Positions 1 to 7,640 of a stretch of 64,000 bases of DNA are shown in pieces. The first letter of the stretch is position 1; each line of letters starts with the position of its first letter. The DNA comes from Dubosiella muris (GTDB lineage Bacteria > Bacillota_I > Bacilli_A > Erysipelotrichales > Erysipelotrichaceae). The notes beneath the pieces were generated by a model. The model saw only the letters and a list, made by a program, of their open reading frames with translations, did no database searches and had not been told where the DNA came from. The stretch covers positions 34,366-98,365 of the forward strand of contig NZ_SRYG01000008.1 of the NCBI RefSeq assembly GCF_004793885.1, read 5' to 3'. A program made the translations under genes and the position numbers.

Positions 1-1
1 C

Positions 2-1015
2 ACGGGCACGTTCGCCTACTATTTGTACCAGGGCGGCGCCCTCACAATGGGAATGGTTGTTCCCGTGCTGGCGGCCTACATCGCCTACGCGATTTGCGAC
101 CGGCCGGGTCTGGCGCCAGGCTTCCTGGTCGGCCTGTTGTCCGTTGAATACAAAATCGGGTTTGTCGGCGGCATCATCGGCGGTATCGCCGTGGGCTACT
201 TTTGCAAGCTCGTCAAAGACAAGCTTCCGCTGAGCAAGGATTTGGCTTCTTTGCTGCCAATGCTCATTTTGCCAATTTTGGGCGGCTTGTTCGTCGTATT
301 GTCTATGGACTACATTTTAGGGCCTGTCCTTGGCGGTCTGCAAAGCTATTTGTCCTCGCTGTTCGCCGAAATGCAATCCGGTTCGCGCATCGTCTTCGGT
401 ATGGTGCTCGGCGCCCTGATGGGTGTTGACTTAGGCGGTCCGGTCACGAAAGTCGGAACGACTGTCGTCAATGGACTCGTCGCCGACGGCATTCTCGGTC
501 CGGAAGGCGCCAAAGTGTGCATCGGCGTCACCGCGACACTCGGTATCGGCTTGTCGACGATCATCAACAAGCGCAAATACACGGCCGCGCAACGCGCGAC
601 TGGAAAATCCGCCATCATTTTGGGCTGCTGCCAAATCGCCGAAGGCGGTCTGCCAATCCTGCTCGCCGATCCGCTGCGCGTTTGGCCGGCCACGATCCTT
701 GGCAATATGGTGACCGGCGCGATCGCGATGTACTTCAACGTGCAGTCGCCTGTCATGATGGGTGGGCTCTTCGCCTTCCCGGTCATGAAAAATGTCTGGC
801 CGGGCGCGGTTCTATCCGTCGCCATTGGAACGCTTGTCACAATCGTCGTGCTGGCGCTCTGTCGTAAAAACGTAACCGAAGAGCCAGTCAAGGCGCAAAC
901 CGCAAGCGCCGAGGCGATGCCGGAAAGCAAGCCCGCGCTGCAAACCGCGCCAGTCGCCAGCGCCGAAGCGATCGACACGAGCGACGACTTGGATATCCAC
1001 ATTGAATTTGAATAG
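2..1015 (+). CDS. PTS fructose-family EIIC permease, C-terminal part (5' end outside window)
   Basis: This is the membrane channel (EIIC) of a phosphoenolpyruvate sugar phosphotransferase system of the fructose/mannitol class. The frame is open to the left edge, so the N-terminus lies outside the window; an internal TTG at 23 is not the true start. About eight hydrophobic stretches are visible, with family-typical segments such as GFLVGLLS, ALMGVDLGGPVTK and the conserved ITEGAIP-like loop written here as IAEGGLPIL. The C-terminus is an Ala/Glu/Pro-rich tail with no EIIA or EIIB domain, so those must be separate, probably upstream. It is followed 10 bp later by an aldolase in the same operon, which suggests a sugar acid, hexulose or pentitol substrate rather than plain fructose. 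The substrate cannot be read from the sequence. Confidence 0.88.
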   Translation, partial: TGTFAYYLYQGGALTMGMVVPVLAAYIAYAICDRPGLAPGFLVGLLSVEYKIGFVGGIIGGIAVGYFCKLVKDKLPLSKDLASLLPMLILPILGGLFVVLSMDYILGPVLGGLQSYLSSLFAEMQSGSRIVFGMVLGALMGVDLGGPVTKVGTTVVNGLVADGILGPEGAKVCIGVTATLGIGLSTIINKRKYTAAQRATGKSAIILGCCQIAEGGLPILLADPLRVWPATILGNMVTGAIAMYFNVQSPVMMGGLFAFPVMKNVWPGAVLSVAIGTLVTIVVLALCRKNVTEEPVKAQTASAEAMPESKPALQTAPVASAEAIDTSDDLDIHIEFE

Positions 1016-1025
1016 GAGAACGCAT

Positions 1026-1691
1026 ATGAATAAAAAACAAACTCTCGATTTATTGAAGGAGAAAAAACTAATCTTTATTTTCAAGACCCAGCGCATTCAG
1101 GACGATGATTTGGTCCAGGCGGTCCAGGCCGTCGTCCAGGGCGGCGGAAAGTTCATTGAGCTGACGTACGACCAGCCGACCGGGGACGCGTGCGCCCACG
1201 CGCTTGGCTTGCTCAAAGAGAAATTCGGCGACCAGATCATTTTAGGAACTGGAACGATTTTAGACGAGCAGCAGGCGCAAAAAGCCATCGACGCGGGCAG
1301 CGAATACATCGTCGCGCCGAATTTATCCAAGGAAGTAAGCAAGTTGTGCCAGGAAAAGGATTTGATGTACATGCCAGGTGTCTTCACCGGCACGGAAGTC
1401 GTCAACGCGTGGAAGTGGGGCGCCGATGTTTTGAAGCTGTTCCCGGGATGCGAGATCACGCTTGACTACGCCGAAACGCTCATGGGCGTCATTCCGGTGC
1501 TGCCGTATTTCGCGGTATGCAAGATGGACGAGAAAATGTTTAAAGAGTGCTTGAAGATCGGCTACATTGGCGCCGGCATCAGCCGTGCTGTCAACAACCA
1601 GAAGCTCATCGCGTCGGGCGACTTTAAGGAAATCGAAAAACGAACCCGTCGTTTCGTGGAAATCGCCGCCCGTCCAAGCGATCATGTATGA
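1026..1691 (+). CDS. KDPG/KHG-family class I aldolase
   Basis: A 221-residue TIM-barrel aldolase of the 2-keto-3-deoxy-6-phosphogluconate / 4-hydroxy-2-oxoglutarate family, which cleaves 2-keto-3-deoxy acids to pyruvate and an aldehyde. Visible family sites are the general base Glu45 (FIELT), the phosphate/carboxylate loop LGTGTIL near 73-79, and the Schiff-base lysine Lys137 in DVLKLFPG. The ATG at 1026 is chosen because AGGAGA sits just upstream at 1015-1020; an upstream in-frame start at 1002 would lie inside the EIIC gene. It is only distantly like the second aldolase at 15646-16284 (DVVKFFPAE), so it probably acts on a different substrate brought in by the PTS. It overlaps the next gene by 8 bp (ATGTATGA), which implies translational coupling. 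Confidence 0.85.
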   Translation: MNKKQTLDLLKEKKLIFIFKTQRIQDDDLVQAVQAVVQGGGKFIELTYDQPTGDACAHALGLLKEKFGDQIILGTGTILDEQQAQKAIDAGSEYIVAPNLSKEVSKLCQEKDLMYMPGVFTGTEVVNAWKWGADVLKLFPGCEITLDYAETLMGVIPVLPYFAVCKMDEKMFKECLKIGYIGAGISRAVNNQKLIASGDFKEIEKRTRRFVEIAARPSDHV

Positions 1692-2379
1692 GCGGCTACG
1701 CCAGGAAGTGTTTGACGCGTGCCAAATGCTTCCCCGAACGGGACTGGCGATTTTGACATGGGGCAACGTGTCGCGCGTCGACCGAAAAAACGAGGTCATC
1801 GCCATTAAGCCAAGCGGGGTGCCGTATGATATGATGAAGCCGGAAGACATCGTCGTGTGCGATTTGCAAGGGCGCGTCGTCGACGGGCACCTGCGCCCCA
1901 GCTCCGATTTGCCGACCCACGTCGCGCTGTACGCGGCGTGGCCGCAAGTCGAGGCCATTGTCCACACCCATTCGCCATGGGCGACGATGCTCGCGCAAGC
2001 CGGGATCGACTTAAAACCATTCGGCACCACCCACGCCGACACATTTTACGGCCCGGTTCCTTGCACGCGTCCGCTGGCGCGAAACGAAGTCGATGGCGAC
2101 TACGAGCTGGAAACCGGTCGTGTCATTCTTGAAACGTTTCAGGAGCGAGGCATCGCGCCAGACCAGGTCCCGGCGGTGCTTGTCGCCAGCCACGGGCCGT
2201 TTGCCTGGGGACACGACGCGAAGCAGGCGGTTGAAAACGCGTTGGTGCTTGAACAATGCGCCTGGATGGCGGTGTTCGACCGCTTGATGGATCCGGAGGT
2301 CATGCCGGTGCCCGCGTATTTGCTGGATCGGCACTATCAGAGAAAACACGGAGAACACGCGACGTACGGTCAGCGGTAG
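1684..2379 (+). CDS. L-ribulose-5-phosphate 4-epimerase / class II aldolase family protein
   Basis: A 231-residue zinc enzyme of the AraD/FucA (class II aldolase/adducin) family. Visible sites are Asn28 in GNVS, the phosphate-binding KPSGV at 42-46, SSD at 73-75, the metal histidines His94 and His96 in HTHS, and a third metal histidine in SHGPF near residue 170. Length and motifs fit ribulose-phosphate 4-epimerases (AraD, UlaF, SgbE) slightly better than fuculose aldolases. The start at 1684 overlaps the preceding stop by 8 bp. With the PTS and the aldolase it forms an operon for an unidentified sugar or sugar acid; epimerisation of a pentulose phosphate to xylulose 5-phosphate is the likely exit, by analogy only. 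Confidence 0.85.
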   Translation: MYERLRQEVFDACQMLPRTGLAILTWGNVSRVDRKNEVIAIKPSGVPYDMMKPEDIVVCDLQGRVVDGHLRPSSDLPTHVALYAAWPQVEAIVHTHSPWATMLAQAGIDLKPFGTTHADTFYGPVPCTRPLARNEVDGDYELETGRVILETFQERGIAPDQVPAVLVASHGPFAWGHDAKQAVENALVLEQCAWMAVFDRLMDPEVMPVPAYLLDRHYQRKHGEHATYGQR

Positions 2380-2397
2380 GGAAAGGAGAGTATGCAG

Positions 2398-4338
2398 ATG
2401 CAGCAAGCGAAAAGGAAAGCGGGTTCGGAGATTTTGGCCAAACTGCTCGCTCACGACGCCATGACGGTTAGCCAAATCGCGCACGATCTGCATAGAACCG
2501 AAAAACAAGTCCGAAGCCGGCTTGAGCAGGTGGAGGAGCTGTTGCGGGAAAACGACTGGGGAACGATTCAAAAAAAGCCGCGTGTCGGCATTTGGCTGGA
2601 GGCCGACGAAGCGCAAAAGGCGCAAATCGCCGCCTATGTCCACGCCACCGAGGCGGCGGGCGCCATTTTGATTGACGATCGCGAGAGCTATGTTTTGTAC
2701 CGTTTGTTTAGCTTGGGGCGAAAGGAAGGACTGCAAGCCCGGACGTTGCTGGATCGGCTGTACATTTCCGGGCCGACGCTCAACAAGCTCATTCGCTCCA
2801 TTCAGCGCGATTTGGAGCCATGGAACATTTCCGTGCTCAACGACCGGCGCTCGGGATACTTGCTGCAATACGAGGAAAACGACTTTCGCGGCGCGCTGGC
2901 GACATTTCTTTTGGAGCAAGTCGACGACGCGCACCGGGATCACGTGCTAAACGAGTATTTTTACGGTGTCGATTTAACGGGTCTTAAGCACATCATCGTC
3001 CGGCTCGAGCACGAGTGGCATTTGCATTTTTCCAACCAGGTGTTTACGAAAATGCTCATCTTTTTGGCGCTGGCCATTTCCAGGCAGGACACGCCTGTCC
3101 ACTTGCGTCAGGAAGACGTGCGGCTTTTGGAACACTACAACGAGTATTTGTTCGCGAAGGCGATTTGCACGGAAATCGAGCGGATCGAAAACGTCACGCT
3201 TTCGGAAGACGACGAGTTTTACTTGACGATGCAAATGATTTGCGCGGGGTTTGCGCGCAGCGGCGGGGAAAGCGAACCGATTCACAGCTATGACGAGCAC
3301 TTGATCCAGTTTGTCGACGAAGTCATCCACTCGATGGGCACGATTCTCAATCATGACTTTTCGACGGATTGCCAGCTGCGGCAAAGCTTGATCCTGCATT
3401 TGCGCTCCACCGTTTTCCGGCTACGTCATGGCCAGTCGCGGACCAACGAGCTACTCGGCTACATTAAAAAGGAGTTTTCCCAGGTGTATGCCGCCAGCTG
3501 GATGATTAGCATGTTGTTTGAGAAGTATTTCGATTTGATGATTACCGACGACGAACTGGGGTATATCGTCCTGCTGATCCAAACGGCGCTCGAACGCAAA
3601 GACGTGGAGTACATGGTCGTGCTGATCGCGGATTTTTCCCGCAGCTATGGCGAGTTGATTAGCCAGCGGCTGATGAGCTATGTCCCGGAAATCCGGGAAA
3701 TCCATATTTTGAGCCGGTTTGAAAAAGACAATCCCCACTACCGGCAGGCGGATGTCGTTTTGTCCCGGACCGCCGTGGACGATCCGCGCAATATCGTCGT
3801 TGAAAACCTGCTCACCGAGGAAGGCATTCTCAAGCTGCGTCAGAAAATTCAGAAAATGTCGAAAAAAGACCGGAAGCCCGCGTGGCTCTTTTCCATCGAC
3901 TGCGCCTCGTTGTTTTCGCCCGAGCTGATGCTGCTGCAAGCCGACTATCCGAATAAGGAGGCGCTCATCGCCAACGTCGTGGATTTGTTGCAGAAAAAAG
4001 GCTTTTGCGCCAATGGCTTGTATTCGTCGGCCATCGAACGGGAAAGGAAGATGTCGACCTCGATTGGCAGCGGTATCGCGTTTCCGCATGGCGATCCCGA
4101 ATACGTCCACGAGTCGCGCGTCGTGCTTGTCACCTTGAAGCGGCCAATGCTGTGGGACGAGCAGGAAAAGGTCGATCTCATCTTTTTCGCGGCGTTCAAC
4201 ATGAATGTCGAGGACGAACGAAGACGGGTGGAAACGTTTTACCGGGAGCTCATTCCATGCTTGAGCAATCCGGGCGGCCTGCAAAGCTTGCGAAGCGCCA
4301 GGGACAGCGTGCGCCTGTATCAGGAAATGTTTCCATGA
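2398..4338 (+). CDS. PRD-containing transcriptional regulator (BglG/MtlR type) with C-terminal EIIA domain
   Basis: A roughly 646-residue PTS-controlled regulator. In order it shows an N-terminal helix-turn-helix (SQIAHDLHRTEKQVRSRLEQ, about residues 20-45), two PTS regulation domains (about 170-400), an EIIB-like segment without an obvious catalytic cysteine, and a fructose/mannitol-type EIIA domain whose active histidine is in AFPHGDP (about residue 560). Such proteins activate or antiterminate the operon of the sugar system that phosphorylates them. The ATG at 2398 is preferred over the one at 2392 because AAGGAG at 2383-2388 is then 9 bp away rather than 3. It is the last gene of the PTS operon and is followed by a terminator at 4356-4387. 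Confidence 0.88.
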   Translation: MQQAKRKAGSEILAKLLAHDAMTVSQIAHDLHRTEKQVRSRLEQVEELLRENDWGTIQKKPRVGIWLEADEAQKAQIAAYVHATEAAGAILIDDRESYVLYRLFSLGRKEGLQARTLLDRLYISGPTLNKLIRSIQRDLEPWNISVLNDRRSGYLLQYEENDFRGALATFLLEQVDDAHRDHVLNEYFYGVDLTGLKHIIVRLEHEWHLHFSNQVFTKMLIFLALAISRQDTPVHLRQEDVRLLEHYNEYLFAKAICTEIERIENVTLSEDDEFYLTMQMICAGFARSGGESEPIHSYDEHLIQFVDEVIHSMGTILNHDFSTDCQLRQSLILHLRSTVFRLRHGQSRTNELLGYIKKEFSQVYAASWMISMLFEKYFDLMITDDELGYIVLLIQTALERKDVEYMVVLIADFSRSYGELISQRLMSYVPEIREIHILSRFEKDNPHYRQADVVLSRTAVDDPRNIVVENLLTEEGILKLRQKIQKMSKKDRKPAWLFSIDCASLFSPELMLLQADYPNKEALIANVVDLLQKKGFCANGLYSSAIERERKMSTSIGSGIAFPHGDPEYVHESRVVLVTLKRPMLWDEQEKVDLIFFAAFNMNVEDERRRVETFYRELIPCLSNPGGLQSLRSARDSVRLYQEMFP

Positions 4339-4355
4339 GAAAGCGGAAAATATGG

Positions 4356-4387
4356 AACGGAAGGAAAGACATCAGCCTTCCGTTTTT
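4356..4387 (+). terminator. Rho-independent terminator after the PTS operon
   Basis: ACGGAAGG pairs with CCTTCCGT around a 10-base loop, followed by a T-run. Confidence 0.8.
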
Positions 4388-4614
4388 GTTTACCTTTCTT
4401 TTTTTGATTTATGGGTTGACTTGGCTTTGGAAGGAGAAGTTTAGTTTGAAATAAATACAAAAGTAGATGAAACTATATTGGCAATTTGATAAAATAAAAA
4501 CGCCTGTTATTTGAGCGTGGTTGGTTCGGTCGGGCTTTAGCCAGAGAACCGGAAAAAACTCTGTTTCGATAAATGGAAACTGGATCTGCCGTTTCCCGAA
4601 ATGGAGGTGGGAGT

Positions 4615-4722
4615 ATGAATGCATACGAAATCCTTTCGATCGTGTTGGAATTTCTAGCGATCATCGTTCCGCTTTTCATCGCGTTGATTGAAGCGCATGA
4701 AAAAAGCAACCACGAAAAGTGA
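4615..4722 (+). CDS. 35-residue single-span membrane peptide, putative holin-like type I toxin
   Basis: A very short gene for a 35-residue peptide with a start of MNAYE, one hydrophobic helix (about residues 6-25) and a charged tail EAHEKSNHEK. This is the layout of the TxpA/BsrG-like and 'putative holin-like toxin' (Hol_Tox) peptides of Firmicutes, which typically begin M-x-x-YEAL. A strong ribosome site (GGAGGTGGGA) precedes the ATG. On the opposite strand, just downstream, is a near-consensus promoter that would make an antisense RNA over the 3' end, the arrangement of txpA/ratA type I systems. Toxicity is inferred, not shown. The 4388-4614 stretch upstream holds only a possible TAAAAT -10 near 4492. 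Confidence 0.65.
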   Translation: MNAYEILSIVLEFLAIIVPLFIALIEAHEKSNHEK

Positions 4723-4808
4723 TCTTTGGCGAGATTGTTGTGTTTCGTGAGTTGCTCATGAAATGATAAATCCGAGCTAGCCGCTTTAACAGATAGCAGG
4801 TTTTTTAC
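4700..4808 (-). ncRNA. Putative antisense antitoxin RNA of a type I toxin-antitoxin pair
   Basis: The promoter at 4815-4843 (minus strand) should start RNA near 4808 and transcribe leftward across the 3' untranslated region and probably the 3' end of the small membrane-peptide gene. The left end is uncertain; a minus-strand T-run opposite 4700-4706 is a candidate stop. No ORF of note lies in it. The call rests on promoter position and the toxin-like partner, not on a recognised RNA family. Confidence 0.5.
4772..4806 (+). terminator. Likely terminator of the small peptide mRNA
   Basis: CC-GCTAGC and GATAGC-GG can form an imperfect hairpin, followed by TTTTTT at 4801-4806. The right end almost meets the antisense start, so the two transcripts would overlap by about 100 bases. 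Confidence 0.5.
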
Positions 4809-4814
4809 GTCTTC

Positions 4815-4843
4815 ATTATAGCAACCTTCTCTTTTTGGCGCAA
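4815..4843 (-). promoter_or_regulatory. Minus-strand promoter for the antisense RNA
   Basis: On the minus strand, -35 TTGCGC and -10 TATAAT are separated by exactly 17 bases. No protein gene follows on that strand before the peptide gene, so an RNA product is the simplest explanation. Confidence 0.65.
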
Positions 4844-4910
4844 CCTTAAGACAGTCTTCACGTTATCGCCCGGTTTATCTCGCTTGATTTTCGTATTTTC
4901 CGCTTTTGTC

Positions 4911-4939
4911 TTGTCAGGGCAGGGGATTCGTGCTATTAT
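4911..4939 (+). promoter_or_regulatory. Promoter of tRNA-Lys
   Basis: -35 TTGTCA, 17-base spacer, -10 TATTAT with an upstream TGC (extended -10). The tRNA starts 16 bases after the -10 box. Confidence 0.75.
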
Positions 4940-4955
4940 ATTCAAGCAGTTAGAT

Positions 4956-5031
4956 GGATCCTTAGCTCAGCTGGCAGAGCAACTGACTCTTAATCAGTGG
5001 GTCTAGGGTTCGAATCCCTAAGGATCCACCA
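4956..5031 (+). tRNA. tRNA-Lys (anticodon CTT)
   Basis: A full cloverleaf with acceptor stem GGATCCT/AGGATCC, D-loop AGCTCAGCTGGCAGAGC, anticodon loop CTCTTAA giving CTT, T-arm AGGGTTCGAATCCCT, and an encoded CCA end. It reads AAG lysine codons. It has its own promoter and terminator. Confidence 0.95.
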
Positions 5032-5043
5032 TTTATGAACAAC

Positions 5044-5081
5044 AAACATCTGTTTCGGAAAACGAGATAGATGTTTTTTTT
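5044..5081 (+). terminator. Terminator after tRNA-Lys
   Basis: AAACATCT pairs with AGATGTTT, followed by a run of T. Confidence 0.7.
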
Positions 5082-5090
5082 CGAAACGGG

Positions 5091-5119
5091 TTGCGTTTCG
5101 TTGACAGAAGTGCTATTAT
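5091..5119 (+). promoter_or_regulatory. Promoter of the infC-rpmI-rplT operon
   Basis: -35 TTGCGT, 17-base spacer and extended -10 TGC-TATTAT, nearly the same as the tRNA-Lys promoter. A TTGACA at 5101 is only 7 bases from the -10 and is not usable with it. Confidence 0.65.
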
Positions 5120-5217
5120 AGTCAAGTAAAGAAATGGAAAGATAGAAGCACCCCTTCTCACCCGACGCATACGGATGCGTGGGTCAATGCCAATTCATCA
5201 ACGTTATGGATTTTAAT

Positions 5218-5247
5218 AATGGGTGCCTTTGTGTACCCATTTTCTTT
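5218..5247 (+). terminator. Attenuator terminator in the infC leader
   Basis: A 7-bp stem AATGGGT/ACCCATT with a T-rich tail, placed upstream of the infC ribosome site, so read-through must be regulated. Confidence 0.7.
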
Positions 5248-5253
5248 TGGTGA

Positions 5254-5261
5254 AAGGTAGG
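5254..5261 (+). promoter_or_regulatory. Ribosome binding site that places the infC start at AUC
   Basis: AAGGTAGG lies 8 bases before ATC at 5270. The TTG at 5312, the first standard start codon of this frame, has no comparable site upstream. Confidence 0.6.
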
Positions 5262-5269
5262 TATCGTAT

Positions 5270-5809
5270 ATCAATAACAGAAGAGTTGCCCCGAACAATG
5301 TCAATGAAGATTTGTTCAATGAAAAGATTCCATTTAGAGAAGTGCTCGTCATCGACTCGAATGGAAACCAGTTGGGAGTGTTATCCAAAAGAGAGGCACT
5401 GGATGTCGCATATCGTCAAAATCTCGATTTGCTGTGCGTCGCTCCCAAGGCTCGTCCAGCCGTCTGCAAAGTTTTGGATTATGGCCGCTACCATTTTGAG
5501 CAGCAAAAGAAAGCCAAGGAAGCAAAGCGCAAGCAACACGTCGTGGAGCTGAAAGCGCTGCGCCTGTCGCCCATTATCGACACGCACGATTTTGAAACCA
5601 AAGTTCGCCAGGCGAAAAAATGGATCGAGTCGGGCATGAAAGTGAAGATTGATATGAGGTTCCGCGGACGGATGATGACACGCCAGGAAGTCGGTCGTCA
5701 AATCATGAATCAATTTCTGGATGAAGTCAAAGACATCGCGGTAATCGAAAAGAAACCGGCTTTGGAAGGAAACACGATGTCAACCGTGTTGGCACCGAAA
5801 AAGAAGTAA
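5270..5809 (+). CDS. infC: Translation initiation factor IF-3
   Basis: IF-3 binds the 30S subunit, blocks 50S joining and checks the initiator tRNA-start codon pairing. The protein shows the N-domain (FNEKIPFREVLVIDSNGNQLG, then KREALDVAYRQNLDLLCVAP), the lysine-rich linker YGRYHFEQQKKAKEAKRKQ, and the C-domain with IDTHDFETKVRQAKKWI and FRGRM. The frame is open from 5261. I place the start at AUC 5270, giving 179 residues, because it alone has a good ribosome site; IF-3 genes classically use rare starts such as AUU, which lets IF-3 control its own translation. A TTG at 5312 would give 165 residues. It is first in the infC-rpmI-rplT operon. Confidence 0.93.
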   Translation: MNNRRVAPNNVNEDLFNEKIPFREVLVIDSNGNQLGVLSKREALDVAYRQNLDLLCVAPKARPAVCKVLDYGRYHFEQQKKAKEAKRKQHVVELKALRLSPIIDTHDFETKVRQAKKWIESGMKVKIDMRFRGRMMTRQEVGRQIMNQFLDEVKDIAVIEKKPALEGNTMSTVLAPKKK

Positions 5810-5830
5810 GAAGGGTAGGAGGAACGTAAC

Positions 5831-6022
5831 ATGCCTAAAATGAAAAGTCATAGAGGATTAGCAAAACGTGTAAAAGTCACGGGTACTGGAAAATTGAAGA
5901 GATCCCATGCATATACTTCACACCGTTTTCATGGGAAGACGAAAAAACAACGTCGTCATCTCGCTAAACCAGGTTTGATCAGCAGCACAGACTACAAACG
6001 CATCAAGGAAATGTTGAAATAA
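5831..6022 (+). CDS. rpmI: 50S ribosomal protein L35
   Basis: A 63-residue basic protein beginning [13 protein letters not shown], with the family-typical KRSHAYTSH and KTKKQRRHL segments. It is a structural part of the large ribosomal subunit. The ribosome site AGGAGG lies 7 bases before the ATG, in the standard infC-rpmI-rplT order. Confidence 0.97.
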   Translation: MPKMKSHRGLAKRVKVTGTGKLKRSHAYTSHRFHGKTKKQRRHLAKPGLISSTDYKRIKEMLK

Positions 6023-6045
6023 GGAATCAAAGGGAGGAATAAAGC

Positions 6046-6408
6046 ATGGCAAGAGTTAAAGGTGGAACGGTATCCCGGGCAAGAAGAAAAAAAGTATTGA
6101 AGCTCGCGAAAGGATACTTCGGATCGAAACACACATTATATAAAACAGCGAACGAGCAGGTAATGCATTCGTTCAAATACGCATACAACGACCGTCGGAA
6201 ACTGAAAGGAAACATGCGCAAGATCTGGATCACGCGTATCAACGCCGCTGCCCGCATGAACGACCTTTCCTACTCGCGTCTGATGCATGGTTTGAAACTC
6301 GCCAACATCGAGATCAACCGGAAAATGCTTTCCGAAATCGCGATCCACGACGCGGAAACGTTCACGAAGATTTGCGACGAGGCGAAAGCAGCCATCGCCA
6401 ACGCGTAA
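6046..6408 (+). CDS. rplT: 50S ribosomal protein L20
   Basis: A 120-residue protein beginning [16 protein letters not shown], with [10 protein letters not shown] and the C-terminal RNA-binding part around [11 protein letters not shown]20 is needed early in 50S assembly and in Firmicutes also represses its own operon through the leader RNA. It ends the operon, 13 bp before a terminator. Confidence 0.97.
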   Translation: MARVKGGTVSRARRKKVLKLAKGYFGSKHTLYKTANEQVMHSFKYAYNDRRKLKGNMRKIWITRINAAARMNDLSYSRLMHGLKLANIEINRKMLSEIAIHDAETFTKICDEAKAAIANA

Positions 6409-6423
6409 GCCAAACATATCAAT

Positions 6424-6452
6424 AAAGGCCCTGTGAATAGGCGCCTTTTTTT
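6424..6452 (+). terminator. Terminator after rplT
   Basis: AAAGGC pairs with GCCTTT across a short loop with one bulge, followed by a T-run. Confidence 0.65.
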
Positions 6453-6453
6453 G

Positions 6454-6462
6454 TGCTATAAT
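6454..6462 (+). promoter_or_regulatory. Extended -10 promoter for the 6506 gene
   Basis: TGC-TATAAT lies just after the rplT terminator, about 44 bases before the next start codon. The -35 is not clear. Confidence 0.5.
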
Positions 6463-6505
6463 GGAATGCGATTATGCAATAAAAAAATAAGGAAAGGAAT
6501 CCAAT

Positions 6506-7636
6506 ATGAAAATCAGAGCAACCAAACCGACAATCAGTCGATTGGAGCGGGAGCTTGACGCTTTTTTATTTGACCGCGCCAAAGGCAGCAAAGTCGCGCA
6601 AACCATTCAGAAAGGCTACGTGTTTTGCGAGCCAAACGACTTGGAGGAAGTAAAAAAGCTCATCCCGAATATTCAAAAAATCGGCGCCGGCGCCGGTTAC
6701 GTGTTCGACCAGGACCAGGCGATTGGCGGACTCGGCATTCTGAACATGTTCAGCCCGAAGGAAATCGAAAACGATCCCAATTTGCTGCGCTATTGCCTGC
6801 GGCAGTTTCCACGCGTGCGCCGCGTCGAAGCCAAAACGTTTGAAAACGACCCATTCGTTCAACGGTTTCTTGCGTTCGAGCAAAGCGAGCGGTTTCAAAG
6901 CGCTCCCCAAACGATCGAACCCTATACATTGTTTTTGTACGACAACCTCGATTTCGATGAAAACGGCTATTTGGCCATTCCCGCCGGCTACGCCGACACG
7001 ACGTTCCGGCTTCCCGGCTTTGAAGTAAAAGGAAGCGACCAAACGTTGATCGCCTTCCCGGATTTGATCGAAAAAGACCGGCAGCTCGCCCGCGGCCGAA
7101 AAGGAAACATTCTCGTGGCCGGCGATGTACGCCCGTATTTGCTGTTTACGCTCCTGCAAAATCCGGAAGTCGAAACCGTGACGTTTTATACGGAAGACAC
7201 CAACGGTTTGGCTTTCATGGAGGAAGTGCTCGTTCCGGGATTGTCTTCCAACCACGCCAGCTACCGGGGCGAAGCGAAAAAACTGGATGGGCGTGACATC
7301 CAGGACGGGCAGTACGACACGGTGCTGATCGTCGACAACGAAAACGAAGAAAAGATCCAGCGCTATTTTGACTGGAAGAAAAAACAAAAAGAGCTCAAAA
7401 AGACGGAACTCGTGATCGGTGACGAAACGACAATGCTCATGACGCTTCGCGTCGAACTGGCCACCTGGCTGTACCGGGAAATCACGAACCGTCCGCCATT
7501 GGAAGGCCCCGCCTTTTTGTGGCTGCAAGCCATGTACGCCGACACGACAATTAAACGCCCGGCCCAGCTGAGCGAGCTGCTGGCGCTTGAAGACATCCAG
7601 CGAAAAATCGAGCGGACAATCGAAGCCGCCCGCTAA
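6506..7636 (+). CDS. Conserved protein of unknown function, 376 residues
   Basis: I do not recognise this family with confidence. The protein is soluble, with no signal peptide or membrane span. The segment GNILVAGDVRPYLLFTLLQNPEVE followed by a strand (TVTFYTED), then YDTVLIVDNE, looks like a Rossmann-type beta-alpha-beta unit, loosely like a methyltransferase core but without a convincing GxGxG motif. The N-terminal 150 residues are alpha/beta with FSPKEIENDP. It has its own promoter and terminator and so is monocistronic. A ribosome site (GGAAAGGAAT) precedes the ATG. Confidence 0.7.
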   Translation: MKIRATKPTISRLERELDAFLFDRAKGSKVAQTIQKGYVFCEPNDLEEVKKLIPNIQKIGAGAGYVFDQDQAIGGLGILNMFSPKEIENDPNLLRYCLRQFPRVRRVEAKTFENDPFVQRFLAFEQSERFQSAPQTIEPYTLFLYDNLDFDENGYLAIPAGYADTTFRLPGFEVKGSDQTLIAFPDLIEKDRQLARGRKGNILVAGDVRPYLLFTLLQNPEVETVTFYTEDTNGLAFMEEVLVPGLSSNHASYRGEAKKLDGRDIQDGQYDTVLIVDNENEEKIQRYFDWKKKQKELKKTELVIGDETTMLMTLRVELATWLYREITNRPPLEGPAFLWLQAMYADTTIKRPAQLSELLALEDIQRKIERTIEAAR

Positions 7637-7640
7637 ATCC

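Larger units (their letters stand above)
5126..5269 (+). promoter_or_regulatory. infC operon leader, probable L20-responsive attenuator
   Basis: The 5' untranslated region contains a long stable hairpin (CCC-ACGCAT / ATGCGT-GGG, 5161-5183) and then a terminator-like hairpin (AATGGGT 5218-5224 with ACCCATT 5235-5241) followed by TTTTCTTTT, all before the infC ribosome site. In Bacillus-type Firmicutes this leader is bound by ribosomal protein L20, which causes premature termination. The position and the terminator fit that model; the L20-binding fold itself was not modelled. Confidence 0.65.

Noticed and set aside
5101-5119. TTGACA at 5101 as the -35 of the infC promoter
   Set aside because: It is only 7 bases from the TATTAT -10; TTGCGT at 5091 has the right 17-base spacing.
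5223-5552. 109-residue frame over the start of infC
   Set aside because: It starts inside the attenuator hairpin and overlaps IF-3 in another frame; no family pattern.
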